A stretch of 5,687 nucleotides of DNA from Desulfobulbus sp. (GTDB lineage: Bacteria; Desulfobacterota; Desulfobulbia; Desulfobulbales; Desulfobulbaceae): assembly GCA_030602145.1 (NCBI GenBank), contig JAUWAH010000183.1, forward strand, positions 1 through 5,687, in the 5' to 3' direction. This document shows, one piece after another, positions 1 to 5,258 of the stretch (its first letter is position 1; each line of letters opens with the position of its first letter). The notes beneath the pieces are model-generated. The model was not told the origin of the DNA, searched no databases, and was given only the letters and a program-made list of their open reading frames with translations. Made by a program: the position numbers and the translations under genes.

Positions 1-68
1 CCGCCAATTCCCGGGTGATCACCACCACCAACGACATGTTGCAGGAACTGCTCAACCTCAAACGATAG
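1..68 (+). CDS. flgE: C-terminal end of a flagellar hook/rod-family protein, probably hook protein FlgE (partial)
   Basis: Only the last 21 codons are present, in the frame beginning at base 3 and ending with TAG at 66-68. The visible tail, including SRVITTTNDMLQELLNLKR, is the C-terminal signature shared by the axial proteins FlgE, FlgF and FlgG, where the chain returns to the D0 coiled-coil core of the hook or rod. The ending MLQELxNLKR is closest to what I know of FlgE. Hook protein directly before the junction-protein genes is also a common arrangement in Desulfobacterota and relatives. The product would be exported through the flagellar type III apparatus and polymerised as the hook. FlgG or FlgF cannot be excluded because the body of the gene lies outside the window. 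Confidence 0.62.
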   Translation, partial: ANSRVITTTNDMLQELLNLKR

Positions 69-86
69 CTCAGGAGTGAGAACAAG

Positions 87-446
87 ATGACCACATACGA
101 CGACTCCACCCATGCCCTTCTTCGGTCGCTCAACGATCTGCTGATCCGTGAACGGCATGCCATCACCCATCTTCGCATGGAGCAGTTGGCAAGGATCCAA
201 GAGGAGAAAACCGAGCTGCTCAAACGGCTCCACCAGGCCGAGCCGGTGGTCGATGGCCGGGAAACCGAGATAATCGCAGCCGTCACCATCAACAACGAGC
301 GGAACCGAATGTTGCTCGAATCAGGACTCAAAATAGTCAGCAGACTACAAGACAAAATATTTCAACGTTCGGCGCTTACCTATGGAGCCCGGTTGGGGTC
401 ACTGGTCATCGGGGCCGGCCCCCGCCTCTTGAACCGGAGCATATAG
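87..446 (+). CDS. flgN: FlgN family flagellar export chaperone
   Basis: Encodes a 119-residue, mostly alpha-helical, charged protein with no signal peptide or membrane segment. FlgN is the cytoplasmic chaperone that binds the C-terminal regions of FlgK and FlgL and delivers them to the flagellar type III export gate. Residues 8-50 (LNDLLIRERHAITHLRMEQL followed by a lysine/glutamate-rich stretch with EEKTELLKRL) match the long first helix of the family. Residues 69-90 (NNERNRMLLESGLKIVSRL) match its conserved NxRNxxLLxxGL second helix, and YGARLGS near residue 99 resembles the usual Tyr-Gly tail motif. The length is typical of the family. The ATG is preceded by AGGAG at 72-76, eleven bases upstream. 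The gene sits 18 bases after the hook-protein stop and 2 bases before flgK, so co-transcription with its clients is expected. No cysteine is present. The family assignment rests on pattern and context, as FlgN proteins diverge strongly in sequence. Confidence 0.85.
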   Translation: MTTYDDSTHALLRSLNDLLIRERHAITHLRMEQLARIQEEKTELLKRLHQAEPVVDGRETEIIAAVTINNERNRMLLESGLKIVSRLQDKIFQRSALTYGARLGSLVIGAGPRLLNRSI

Positions 447-448
447 CC

Positions 449-1846
449 GTGGCCAGTTTACTCTCCGCCCTCTACACTGGCGCCAGTGGCATCTTCACCA
501 ACCAGACCGCGGTTCAGGTGACCGGCAACAATATCGCCAACAGCTCCACCACAGGGTATTCGCGCCAGATCGCCCAGGTGGTCAGCACCGCCCCGCTCAC
601 CCAAGGAGGGCTGACCTATGGGACCGGCAGTGCGGTTGAGTCGATAGCCAGGGCCAGTGATCCGTTCATCGTCCGCCAATTGGCCGCCCTGTGCGGAGCC
701 TACGGCGAATATTCGGCGGCCAGCACGCCCCTGGCCGATATCGAGCGGATTGTCGGCATCGGCGATTCATGCCTGTCCAGCGACATCGACTCCTTTTTCG
801 ATGCCTGGGAGCAATTAAGCACCTATCCATCCGGCACCGCCGAACGCCAACAGGTCCTTCAGGAGGCTGCCGACCTGGTCGAACGCTTCCACCAGATCGT
901 CCAACAGTTGTCTGAGGTGGTGCACAGCATCAACATCAGCATCGAGTCGACCGTGCCGGACCTGAACGATCAACTCGCAAAGATCGCTGACCTCAACCAA
1001 TCGATCATGCAGACCGAATTGACGGGGGGCAATGCCAACACCCTGCGCGATCAGCGGGACATTTTGGTTCAACAGGTGAGCGAGACCTGCGGCGCCACCA
1101 TGTACACCGACGGCAATGGCATGGTCTGCCTGCAACTGCAAGGTGGCCTGCCCCTGGTCACCGGCACATTCGCCTCGTCCTTGACGACCACTTCAAGCGA
1201 CGGACTGAGCCAAATAAGCCTCACCTGCGCCAACACCACCTTTTCACTTGATTACGAAGACTTTGGAGGCACATTAAAGGGACTGCTTCAAGTCCGCGAC
1301 TCTGTCATCCCGCAGTTTCGAGACGATATCGACCGGTTGGCCTACGCCATTGCCACCGACGTCAACACGCTGATTGCAACCAGTGGCGGGGTCGATCAGA
1401 ACGGAGATGCAGCCATTGCCCTGTTCAGCCTGACAGCACCGACGGACCCCCAGGCCGACGATTGGCAAGGTGCCGCCGCCACCATCGTTCTGGCTGTGCA
1501 GACCATCGCCCAAATCCCTACCGGGACCACAGCCGCCCCCGCTGACAATAGCCTGTGCCTTGGCATTGCCGCCCTGCGGGATACCTCAAGCCTGAATGGG
1601 TCCACCTACAGCGGGGAGTATGCCCGTATTGCTGCCAAGGCCGGCCTCTTGGTACGCAGCAACGAACAGCATCTGAGCGCCAGCAGCGAGTCGCTCGACC
1701 AACTGTACGCCAAGCAAGACAGCCTGACCGGCGTCTCCACCGACGAGGAGATGATCGCTCTGATCCGCTATCAGGCAGGGTATCAGGCCGCTTCGAAATA
1801 CATCGCCGTCATCAAGGAAATGCTCGATACACTGAACCAATTGTGA
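449..1846 (+). CDS. flgK: Flagellar hook-associated protein 1, FlgK (hook-filament junction)
   Basis: Encodes a 465-residue axial protein that forms the first junction ring between hook and filament and is exported unfolded by the flagellar type III system. Residues 3-40 carry the family N-terminus (TGASGIFTNQTAVQVTGNNI, then NSSTTGYSRQ). Residues 58-78 hold the GTGSAVESIARASDPFI block. Residues 192-209 hold the GGNANTLRDQRDILV block. The C-terminus has the expected TDEEMIALIRYQAGYQAASK, ending DTLNQL. The protein is shorter than the ~550-residue enterobacterial FlgK, mainly in the central outer-domain region (about 215-390), which is usual for many non-enteric homologues. Translation starts at GTG, two bases after the flgN stop, with GGAG at 436-439 nine bases upstream; no ATG lies suitably near. 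The sequence contains six cysteines (residues 82, 108, 214, 227, 260, 370), which is odd for an extracellular flagellar axial protein. The gene is followed after 7 bases by flgL. Confidence 0.95.
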   Translation: MASLLSALYTGASGIFTNQTAVQVTGNNIANSSTTGYSRQIAQVVSTAPLTQGGLTYGTGSAVESIARASDPFIVRQLAALCGAYGEYSAASTPLADIERIVGIGDSCLSSDIDSFFDAWEQLSTYPSGTAERQQVLQEAADLVERFHQIVQQLSEVVHSINISIESTVPDLNDQLAKIADLNQSIMQTELTGGNANTLRDQRDILVQQVSETCGATMYTDGNGMVCLQLQGGLPLVTGTFASSLTTTSSDGLSQISLTCANTTFSLDYEDFGGTLKGLLQVRDSVIPQFRDDIDRLAYAIATDVNTLIATSGGVDQNGDAAIALFSLTAPTDPQADDWQGAAATIVLAVQTIAQIPTGTTAAPADNSLCLGIAALRDTSSLNGSTYSGEYARIAAKAGLLVRSNEQHLSASSESLDQLYAKQDSLTGVSTDEEMIALIRYQAGYQAASKYIAVIKEMLDTLNQL

Positions 1847-1853
1847 GGCCACC

Positions 1854-2732
1854 ATGATCATCACCCGCGACACCACCACCTATCGAATGCTGCAAAGCTC
1901 CCTGAGCACGACCTCAACCCGGCTCAACCAACTGTATATTAAAACCTCGACCGGCATCGAGGTCAGCAAAGCTTCGGATAATCCCTCCTCGGTCAGCTCC
2001 ATTCTCAATGGCCGGAGCAGCATCGTCAAAGGCGAACGCTATGTAGAGCACTGCAAGCATGTCCAGGACAATCTCTCCGCCTCCGAAATATACATCCAAT
2101 CCATCGAGGACCTGCTGGTGCGGGCCAAGGAGATAGCCATTGCCGGCGCTAATGATGCCCTCTCCGCATCAGACAAGGCGACCCTGGCCGATGAGGTGAG
2201 CCGGCTCGGCCAGGAACTGCTTGACCTGGCCAACGCGCAGGTCGACGCCAGGTATCTCTTTGCCGGTTACAACGACCAGACCCTGCCCTTCTCCGGATCA
2301 CCCGTTTTGTACAACGGCACCGACGACCACCAGATGATTGAAGTCAGCCCGCAAACCACTGTGGCCAAGAACATCACCGGCACGGAGTTGTTCATGGCCC
2401 CCGTCAATCTGTTCACCACCCTGGAAGATCTTCACAGCGCCCTGGCCGAGGGGGACAGTGCCGCGGTTTCGGCCATGCTGACGCCCCTGGAAAATGCGGC
2501 TGAACAGGTTCGCAGTCAGTTGAGTGCCCTGGGAAATACCAGTGCCCGTATGGACGACATGATCAGTCTGCATGAAAATATCCTGCTTGTCGCCCAGTCA
2601 ACGCTCAGTCGTCATCAAGATGCAGATCTCACCGAAGTTCTTTCGGAAATCGCCAAAATGGAACTGTCGCTCCAGGCAACCATGCAGGTGACGGCCAGGG
2701 TTGCCGCCTTCAGCCTGCTGAACTATCTCTGA
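1854..2732 (+). CDS. flgL: Flagellar hook-associated protein 3, FlgL (hook-filament junction)
   Basis: Encodes a 292-residue flagellin-like protein that forms the second junction layer, between FlgK and the filament. The N-terminal flagellin domain (about 1-135) contains the classic block at 31-54 (TSTGIEVSKASDNPSSV) and the helical segment with LLVRAKEIAIAGANDALS at 87-104. RYLFAGYNDQTLPF at 133-146 and YNGTDDHQMIEV, followed by a KNITGTELF motif near 172-180, are typical of FlgL centres. The C-terminus ending FSLLNYL matches the family signature. The length is close to the usual ~300 residues. The ATG lies 7 bases after the flgK stop; the only Shine-Dalgarno-like bases are GAGG at 1845-1848, overlapping that stop, which suggests translational coupling. 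One cysteine (residue 67) is present. This is the last gene of the flagellar run. csrA and fliW, which often follow flgL, are not here: a 200-base non-coding gap follows instead. Confidence 0.94.
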   Translation: MIITRDTTTYRMLQSSLSTTSTRLNQLYIKTSTGIEVSKASDNPSSVSSILNGRSSIVKGERYVEHCKHVQDNLSASEIYIQSIEDLLVRAKEIAIAGANDALSASDKATLADEVSRLGQELLDLANAQVDARYLFAGYNDQTLPFSGSPVLYNGTDDHQMIEVSPQTTVAKNITGTELFMAPVNLFTTLEDLHSALAEGDSAAVSAMLTPLENAAEQVRSQLSALGNTSARMDDMISLHENILLVAQSTLSRHQDADLTEVLSEIAKMELSLQATMQVTARVAAFSLLNYL

Positions 2733-2743
2733 TCCCGTTGATT

Positions 2744-2796
2744 GCCACTGTGTGGCGCGTTCTCCTCCTTCCTTTTGGAACCTCTTGGATTTTTTT
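2744..2796 (+). terminator. Weak candidate terminator region after flgL
   Basis: Two short hairpins follow the flgL stop: GCCAC-TGT-GTGGC at 2744-2756 and TTCC-TTTT-GGAA at 2769-2780. A T7 run lies at 2790-2796, nine bases beyond the second stem. Neither stem sits directly against the T run, so this does not meet the usual pattern of an intrinsic terminator. The pyrimidine-rich stretch 2760-2776 would also fit Rho-dependent termination, or there may be no termination here at all. Confidence 0.22.
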
Positions 2797-2813
2797 GATA
2801 AAAGTCCTAAAAT
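2785..2813 (+). promoter_or_regulatory. Candidate sigma70-type promoter for the OmpA-domain gene
   Basis: TTGGAT at 2785-2790 (4 of 6 bases of the TTGACA consensus) and TAAAAT at 2808-2813 (5 of 6 of TATAAT) are separated by exactly 17 bases. The spacer is AT-rich. Transcription would begin near 2820, giving a leader of about 110 bases before the ATG at 2933. No sigma28 or sigma54 element was recognised, which argues that this gene is not part of the flagellar regulon. The call rests on inspection only. Confidence 0.42.
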
Positions 2814-2828
2814 TGACCTCAACAAGGA

Positions 2829-2898
2829 GTTGCCGTTGAGACGGCAATCGCGACAACCGGACGGAACGGTCGAGGTTGGCAAGCAACCGATGACGGTT
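2829..2898 (+). promoter_or_regulatory. Hairpin-rich leader of the OmpA-domain gene
   Basis: Between the candidate promoter and the ribosome binding site lie several small inverted repeats. TTGCCGT (2830-2836) pairs with ACGGCAA (2841-2847) around a TGAG loop. ACCG (2856-2859) can pair with CGGT (2867-2870). GGTTG (2874-2878) pairs with CAACC (2884-2888). AACCG (2885-2889) pairs with CGGTT (2894-2898) around ATGA. The last two overlap and exclude each other, and GGTTG could alternatively pair with an earlier CAACC at 2854-2858. No T run follows any of them, so they are not intrinsic terminators. I did not recognise a known riboswitch class. A post-transcriptional control role is inference. 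Confidence 0.3.
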
Positions 2899-2932
2899 TC
2901 CCGGATGGACTCAAGCAAGGAGAAAACAGACC

Positions 2933-3976
2933 ATGAACGGAAGACGAAGAGGCAAGGACGGGGCAATGCGTTGGGCGGTCGGAATGGTTTTCTGCTGCCT
3001 GGCCCTGCTGACACCGACAATCGCAGCCCTTGCCGCCGACCTGCCCGGCGCCAAGGATCATCCGCTGTTGAAACGGTTCGGCACCTCAGCGATCGTCGGC
3101 TACGACACCAAGCAGTTCGTCCAATATGACCTGCAAACCGCAACCTTCACCGGATTTGACCTGACCACCCGTACACGGCAGTACGCCAGCCCACCGCTTG
3201 CTCTTGAGGGATCGCTGACCCGCATCTGGTACGAGGCGGCCGGTGACACCAGCAGCCTTGAACTGCTGCGCAATTACTCCAACGAACTCACCGGTCAGGG
3301 ATTCGAGATCCTCTACGACTCCACCAAAGACCAGGCGGCGATCAAGTGGAACAATTTCCTTGCCCCGTTCAACGCCATGAACATCAAAACCAATCGCAGC
3401 TACTATGTGTTCTATGCCGCCAACAGCCGCGACCTCAAGGTGCTCAGCGCCAAAAAAGAACGTACTGAGGGGGATGTGTACGTCTCGTTGATCACGGTGC
3501 AATGGGACAAGGACGATGCCATCTATAAATCCAAACGCGGCGCCTACGCCGCAGTCGACGTGATCGAGGTCAAACCCATGACCCAGAACATGGTCACAGT
3601 CAAGGCCGACGAAATGGCCAAATCCATTGCCGCGTCGGGCAAGGTGGCCCTGTATGGTATTCTGTTCGATTTCAACAAGGCCGACATCAAGCCGGAGTCC
3701 AAACCGGCGCTCGAAGAAATCGCCAAGCTGCTCAAGGCCGATCCGGCCATGAACCTGCATGTGGTCGGTCATACCGACAATGTCGGCAGTTATGACTTTA
3801 ACCTTAACCTGTCGAAAAGAAGGGCCGAGGCGGTGGTGGCGGCGCTGAGCGGCGAATACGGCATCAGCGGGACCCGACTGACCGCCAACGGTGTGGCCAA
3901 CCTGGCACCGGTGGCAACCAATACCACCGAAGAGGGGCGGGCGAAGAACCGGAGGGTGGAACTGGTTCCCCGTTGA
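2933..3976 (+). CDS. Exported DUF4892-like protein with C-terminal OmpA peptidoglycan-binding domain
   Basis: Encodes 347 residues. The N-terminus has a basic n-region (MNGRRRGKDGAMRW), a hydrophobic core at about 15-32 and an AxA-type cleavage region (AALAA, 31-35), so a Sec signal peptide is predicted. The two adjacent cysteines (21-22) lie inside the hydrophobic core and do not form a lipobox. Residues ~41-190 begin DHPLLKRF and include LEGSLTRIWYEAAGDTSSLE and LLRNYSNELTGQGFEILY, resembling the DUF4892 module. Residues ~236-347 form an OmpA/MotB-type domain with ILFDFNKADIKPES, VVGHTDNVGSYDFN, LSKRRAEAV and GRAKNRRVEL. Asp282 and Arg297, fifteen apart, correspond to the pair that binds the diaminopimelate of peptidoglycan in OmpA homologues. 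The product is likely a periplasmic or outer-membrane-associated peptidoglycan anchor; the role of the first module is unknown. AAGGAG at 2917-2922 supports the ATG at 2933; a later ATG at 2966 has no such site. It is flanked by its own promoter and a hairpin cluster, so probably monocistronic. Confidence 0.88.
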   Translation: MNGRRRGKDGAMRWAVGMVFCCLALLTPTIAALAADLPGAKDHPLLKRFGTSAIVGYDTKQFVQYDLQTATFTGFDLTTRTRQYASPPLALEGSLTRIWYEAAGDTSSLELLRNYSNELTGQGFEILYDSTKDQAAIKWNNFLAPFNAMNIKTNRSYYVFYAANSRDLKVLSAKKERTEGDVYVSLITVQWDKDDAIYKSKRGAYAAVDVIEVKPMTQNMVTVKADEMAKSIAASGKVALYGILFDFNKADIKPESKPALEEIAKLLKADPAMNLHVVGHTDNVGSYDFNLNLSKRRAEAVVAALSGEYGISGTRLTANGVANLAPVATNTTEEGRAKNRRVELVPR

Positions 3977-3987
3977 GCGGAGAAAAT

Positions 3988-4046
3988 CCCCGGACGGGGT
4001 CCATCGGAATGGACGCAGCGGCCTAGGCCAAGGCCGGGCCGCTGCG
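3988..4046. terminator. Hairpin cluster between convergent genes, likely bidirectional terminator
   Basis: Three inverted repeats stand in a row after the OmpA-domain gene. CCCC-GGAC-GGGG lies at 3988-3999, TCCAT-CGGA-ATGGA at 4000-4013, and a perfect 10-base-pair stem CGCAGCGGCC / GGCCGCTGCG at 4014-4023 and 4037-4046 around a 13-base loop. The strong stem is followed on plus only by CTTATCT, a poor U tract. On minus, the CCCC/GGGG hairpin is followed by ATTTTCT. Position between a plus-strand and a minus-strand gene, both ending towards it, supports transcription termination in both directions. The weak T runs keep confidence moderate. Confidence 0.5.
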
Positions 4047-4053
4047 CTTATCT

Positions 4054-4146
4054 GAACATGGTGGTTCCGGCAGCACTGCCATGGCGGAGCGCAAACCTTT
4101 TATCGTTCATTGTGGCCGACCAACCCGTGCTGGCCGGGCCGATCAG
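4054..4146 (+). repeat. Left copy of a ~93-base inverted repeat bracketing the hydrolase gene
   Basis: This segment matches the reverse complement of 5143-5236 with constant offset (coordinate pairs sum to 9289) except for one extra base in the other copy near its 5' end. By hand count 66 of 93 aligned bases agree. The best blocks are ATGGTGGTTCCGG (4058-4070, 12 of 13) and GTTCATTGTG (4105-4114, exact), and 4058-4123 agrees at 50 of 66. Most differences between 4086 and 4123 are transitions. The match runs up to and just over the hydrolase stop codon (4143-4145 on plus). In the frame starting at 4081 it reads MAERKPFIVHCGRPTRAG, of which PFIVHCxRP is conserved in the other copy. Its function is unknown: a mobile or palindromic repeat family, a structured RNA or a decayed coding fragment are all possible. 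Confidence 0.7.
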
Positions 4147-5081
4147 TTTGCCGCCGCCTTTCTCAGCACCGTCTGCACGGCCCGCTCCATGGCCCGATTG
4201 AAGACATGGGGCCGGCTGAGCATGAAGAAGTGGTCGGCCTGTTCCACAATGATCGCCTCGAAAGAGCGCATGTGACGGCGGTTGGCCTCGAAATCGATCG
4301 GCCAGAGGTCGCCGTTGACGGTGACCACCGGCGCAACGATCGTCTCGAACACCCGGGCCGTGTCACCACTGATGTACTGGGTCAGCAGCTCTTCCATGGC
4401 GCTGAGGGCAACGTAGGGCGGTGCCGCCGAAATGTCCGCCAGGATCCACTCCCGAATGCGCGGGTCGGTGGCGGGAAGAAACATCTCGGTTACAAAGGCG
4501 CGGCTTCCGCCGCTGAAATCGTCGACCATGGGTGCCAGCATCTCGTCCAGCGCCTCCCTGGTCAGGGGATATTCGACGTTATCGAAGGTGTCGACCCCGA
4601 CCAGGCCGAGCACCCGGTCCGGCATCAACCGAGCCGCTTCGGCGATCACCGCGCCGCCCATGGAATGGCCGACCAGGATCACGGTCCGGCTGCCCACGGC
4701 CTCGGCCACGGCGCGCACATCCTCGCCGAAGGCCCGCATGGTGTACCGGCCGCGCATCAGGCCAGAATGGCCATGACCGGCAAGATCGACGACCACAACC
4801 CGGTACTTTTTGGAAAAGGCATCGATCTGGTGCCGCCAGTATCGGCCGTCGCAACTCCAACCGTGAACAAGGATCAGGGTCGGCTCGCCCTTGCCGTGGA
4901 CGGTATAGGAGATGGGCGTCTTGTCTGCGGAAAGCACGAACCGAGGCCAGTCGCCATCGCCGGCCGGATTGGCCCACACCGGACCGGCGGCAAGCACCAG
5001 GATGAAAAGCATGGCCGCCCATGCGGCGACCCATCGGTTCAAGGAACCTGACCATTGATGGAGGGATGTATGCACTGTCAT
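4143..5081 (-). CDS. Exported alpha/beta hydrolase
   Basis: Encodes 312 residues on the minus strand. The N-terminus (SLNRWVAAWAAMLFILVLAA then GPVWA, about 13-37) is a signal peptide with likely cleavage after VWA, placing the enzyme in the periplasm, unless it stays as a membrane anchor. The alpha/beta hydrolase fold is shown by the oxyanion-strand motif ILVHGWSCDGRYW (70-82), VVVVDLAGHGHSG (95-107) and the nucleophile elbow GHSMGG (138-143, Ser140). The likely acid is Asp258 in NGDLWP and the general base His284 in QADHFF. This completes a Ser-Asp-His triad of an esterase, lipase or peptidase type; the substrate cannot be told. The start at 5081 is chosen because GAGGT (plus 5086-5090) lies just upstream and the signal peptide then begins correctly. 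The frame stays open to an ATG at 5231, but that extension crosses the inverted repeat and hairpin and would bury the signal sequence. It is convergent with the OmpA-domain gene. Confidence 0.9.
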   Translation of the reverse strand: MTVHTSLHQWSGSLNRWVAAWAAMLFILVLAAGPVWANPAGDGDWPRFVLSADKTPISYTVHGKGEPTLILVHGWSCDGRYWRHQIDAFSKKYRVVVVDLAGHGHSGLMRGRYTMRAFGEDVRAVAEAVGSRTVILVGHSMGGAVIAEAARLMPDRVLGLVGVDTFDNVEYPLTREALDEMLAPMVDDFSGGSRAFVTEMFLPATDPRIREWILADISAAPPYVALSAMEELLTQYISGDTARVFETIVAPVVTVNGDLWPIDFEANRRHMRSFEAIIVEQADHFFMLSRPHVFNRAMERAVQTVLRKAAAN

Positions 5082-5106
5082 GGATACCTCGCAATGAAGG
5101 GGGAAT

Positions 5107-5145
5107 AAAAAAAGAACGTTCCACACCTTTGGCGGGCACGTTCTC
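5107..5145 (-). terminator. Terminator-like hairpin in the hydrolase leader (possible attenuator)
   Basis: Read on minus, AGAACGT (5144-5138) pairs with ACGTTCT (5119-5113) and the 3' arm runs straight into the rest of a T run (A7 on plus at 5107-5113). Inside the 18-base loop, two CC/GG pairings can extend the stem with an AAA apex. This is the classic order for an intrinsic terminator on the minus strand. It ends only 25 bases before the hydrolase ATG, and no minus-strand gene ends upstream within the window. A leader attenuator for the hydrolase is therefore a reasonable inference. The alternative is that it is simply the terminator-like end of the adjoining repeat element. Confidence 0.45.
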
Positions 5146-5236
5146 ACCAGCATGGCCGGACCCAATCGGCCGGTCACAATGAACAATGAAGGGTCTGCAC
5201 TCCGGCACGGCACCTCCTCCGGAACCAACATCGTTC
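5143..5236 (-). repeat. Right copy of the inverted repeat bracketing the hydrolase gene
   Basis: Reverse-oriented partner of 4054-4146, aligned base by base with one 1-base insertion near 5232. Read on minus it contains ATGTTGGTTCCGG (5231-5219) and GTTCATTGTG (5184-5175), and translates in one frame to GSGGGAVPECRPFIVHCDRP, sharing PFIVHCxRP with the other copy. In that core nine-residue stretch five of six base changes are third-position and silent. This copy lies upstream of the hydrolase in the same orientation and abuts the terminator-like hairpin at 5107-5145. It ends 22 bases before the MITE-like element. The element family is not one I can name. Confidence 0.7.
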
Positions 5237-5258
5237 GGACACGACCAACGTACCATGC

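Noticed and set aside
2733..2932. Sigma28 or sigma54 promoter, or a cyclic di-GMP riboswitch, upstream of the OmpA-domain gene
   Set aside because: TGGCGCG at 2753-2759 lacks the matching GC element at -12, no TAAA-N15-GCCGATAA is found, and the leader lacks the conserved core bases of the known cyclic di-GMP classes.
2752..3129. Plus-strand open frame across the leader and start of the OmpA-domain gene
   Set aside because: It overlaps the promoter, leader and signal-peptide region in another frame, has no ribosome binding site and no recognisable content.
3086..3772. Minus-strand open frame of 228 codons opposite the OmpA-domain gene
   Set aside because: Antisense shadow of a gene with clear domains and signal peptide; no start signals or recognisable motifs.
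4110..5051. Long plus-strand open frame of 313 codons opposite the hydrolase
   Set aside because: It is the antisense shadow of a well-supported alpha/beta hydrolase; its composition (rich in His, Gly, Arg, Asp and Pro) and lack of motifs are typical of a shadow frame.
5082..5231. N-terminal extension of the hydrolase to an ATG at 5231
   Set aside because: It would place 50 residues before the signal peptide, cross the terminator-like hairpin and the repeat, and lacks the Shine-Dalgarno match that the ATG at 5081 has.
4054..5236. Phase-variable invertible switch between the two inverted repeats
   Set aside because: The arms are only ~71 percent identical with a longest exact run of 10 bases, and no recombinase gene is present. 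It is kept only as a minor alternative within the inverted-repeat finding.
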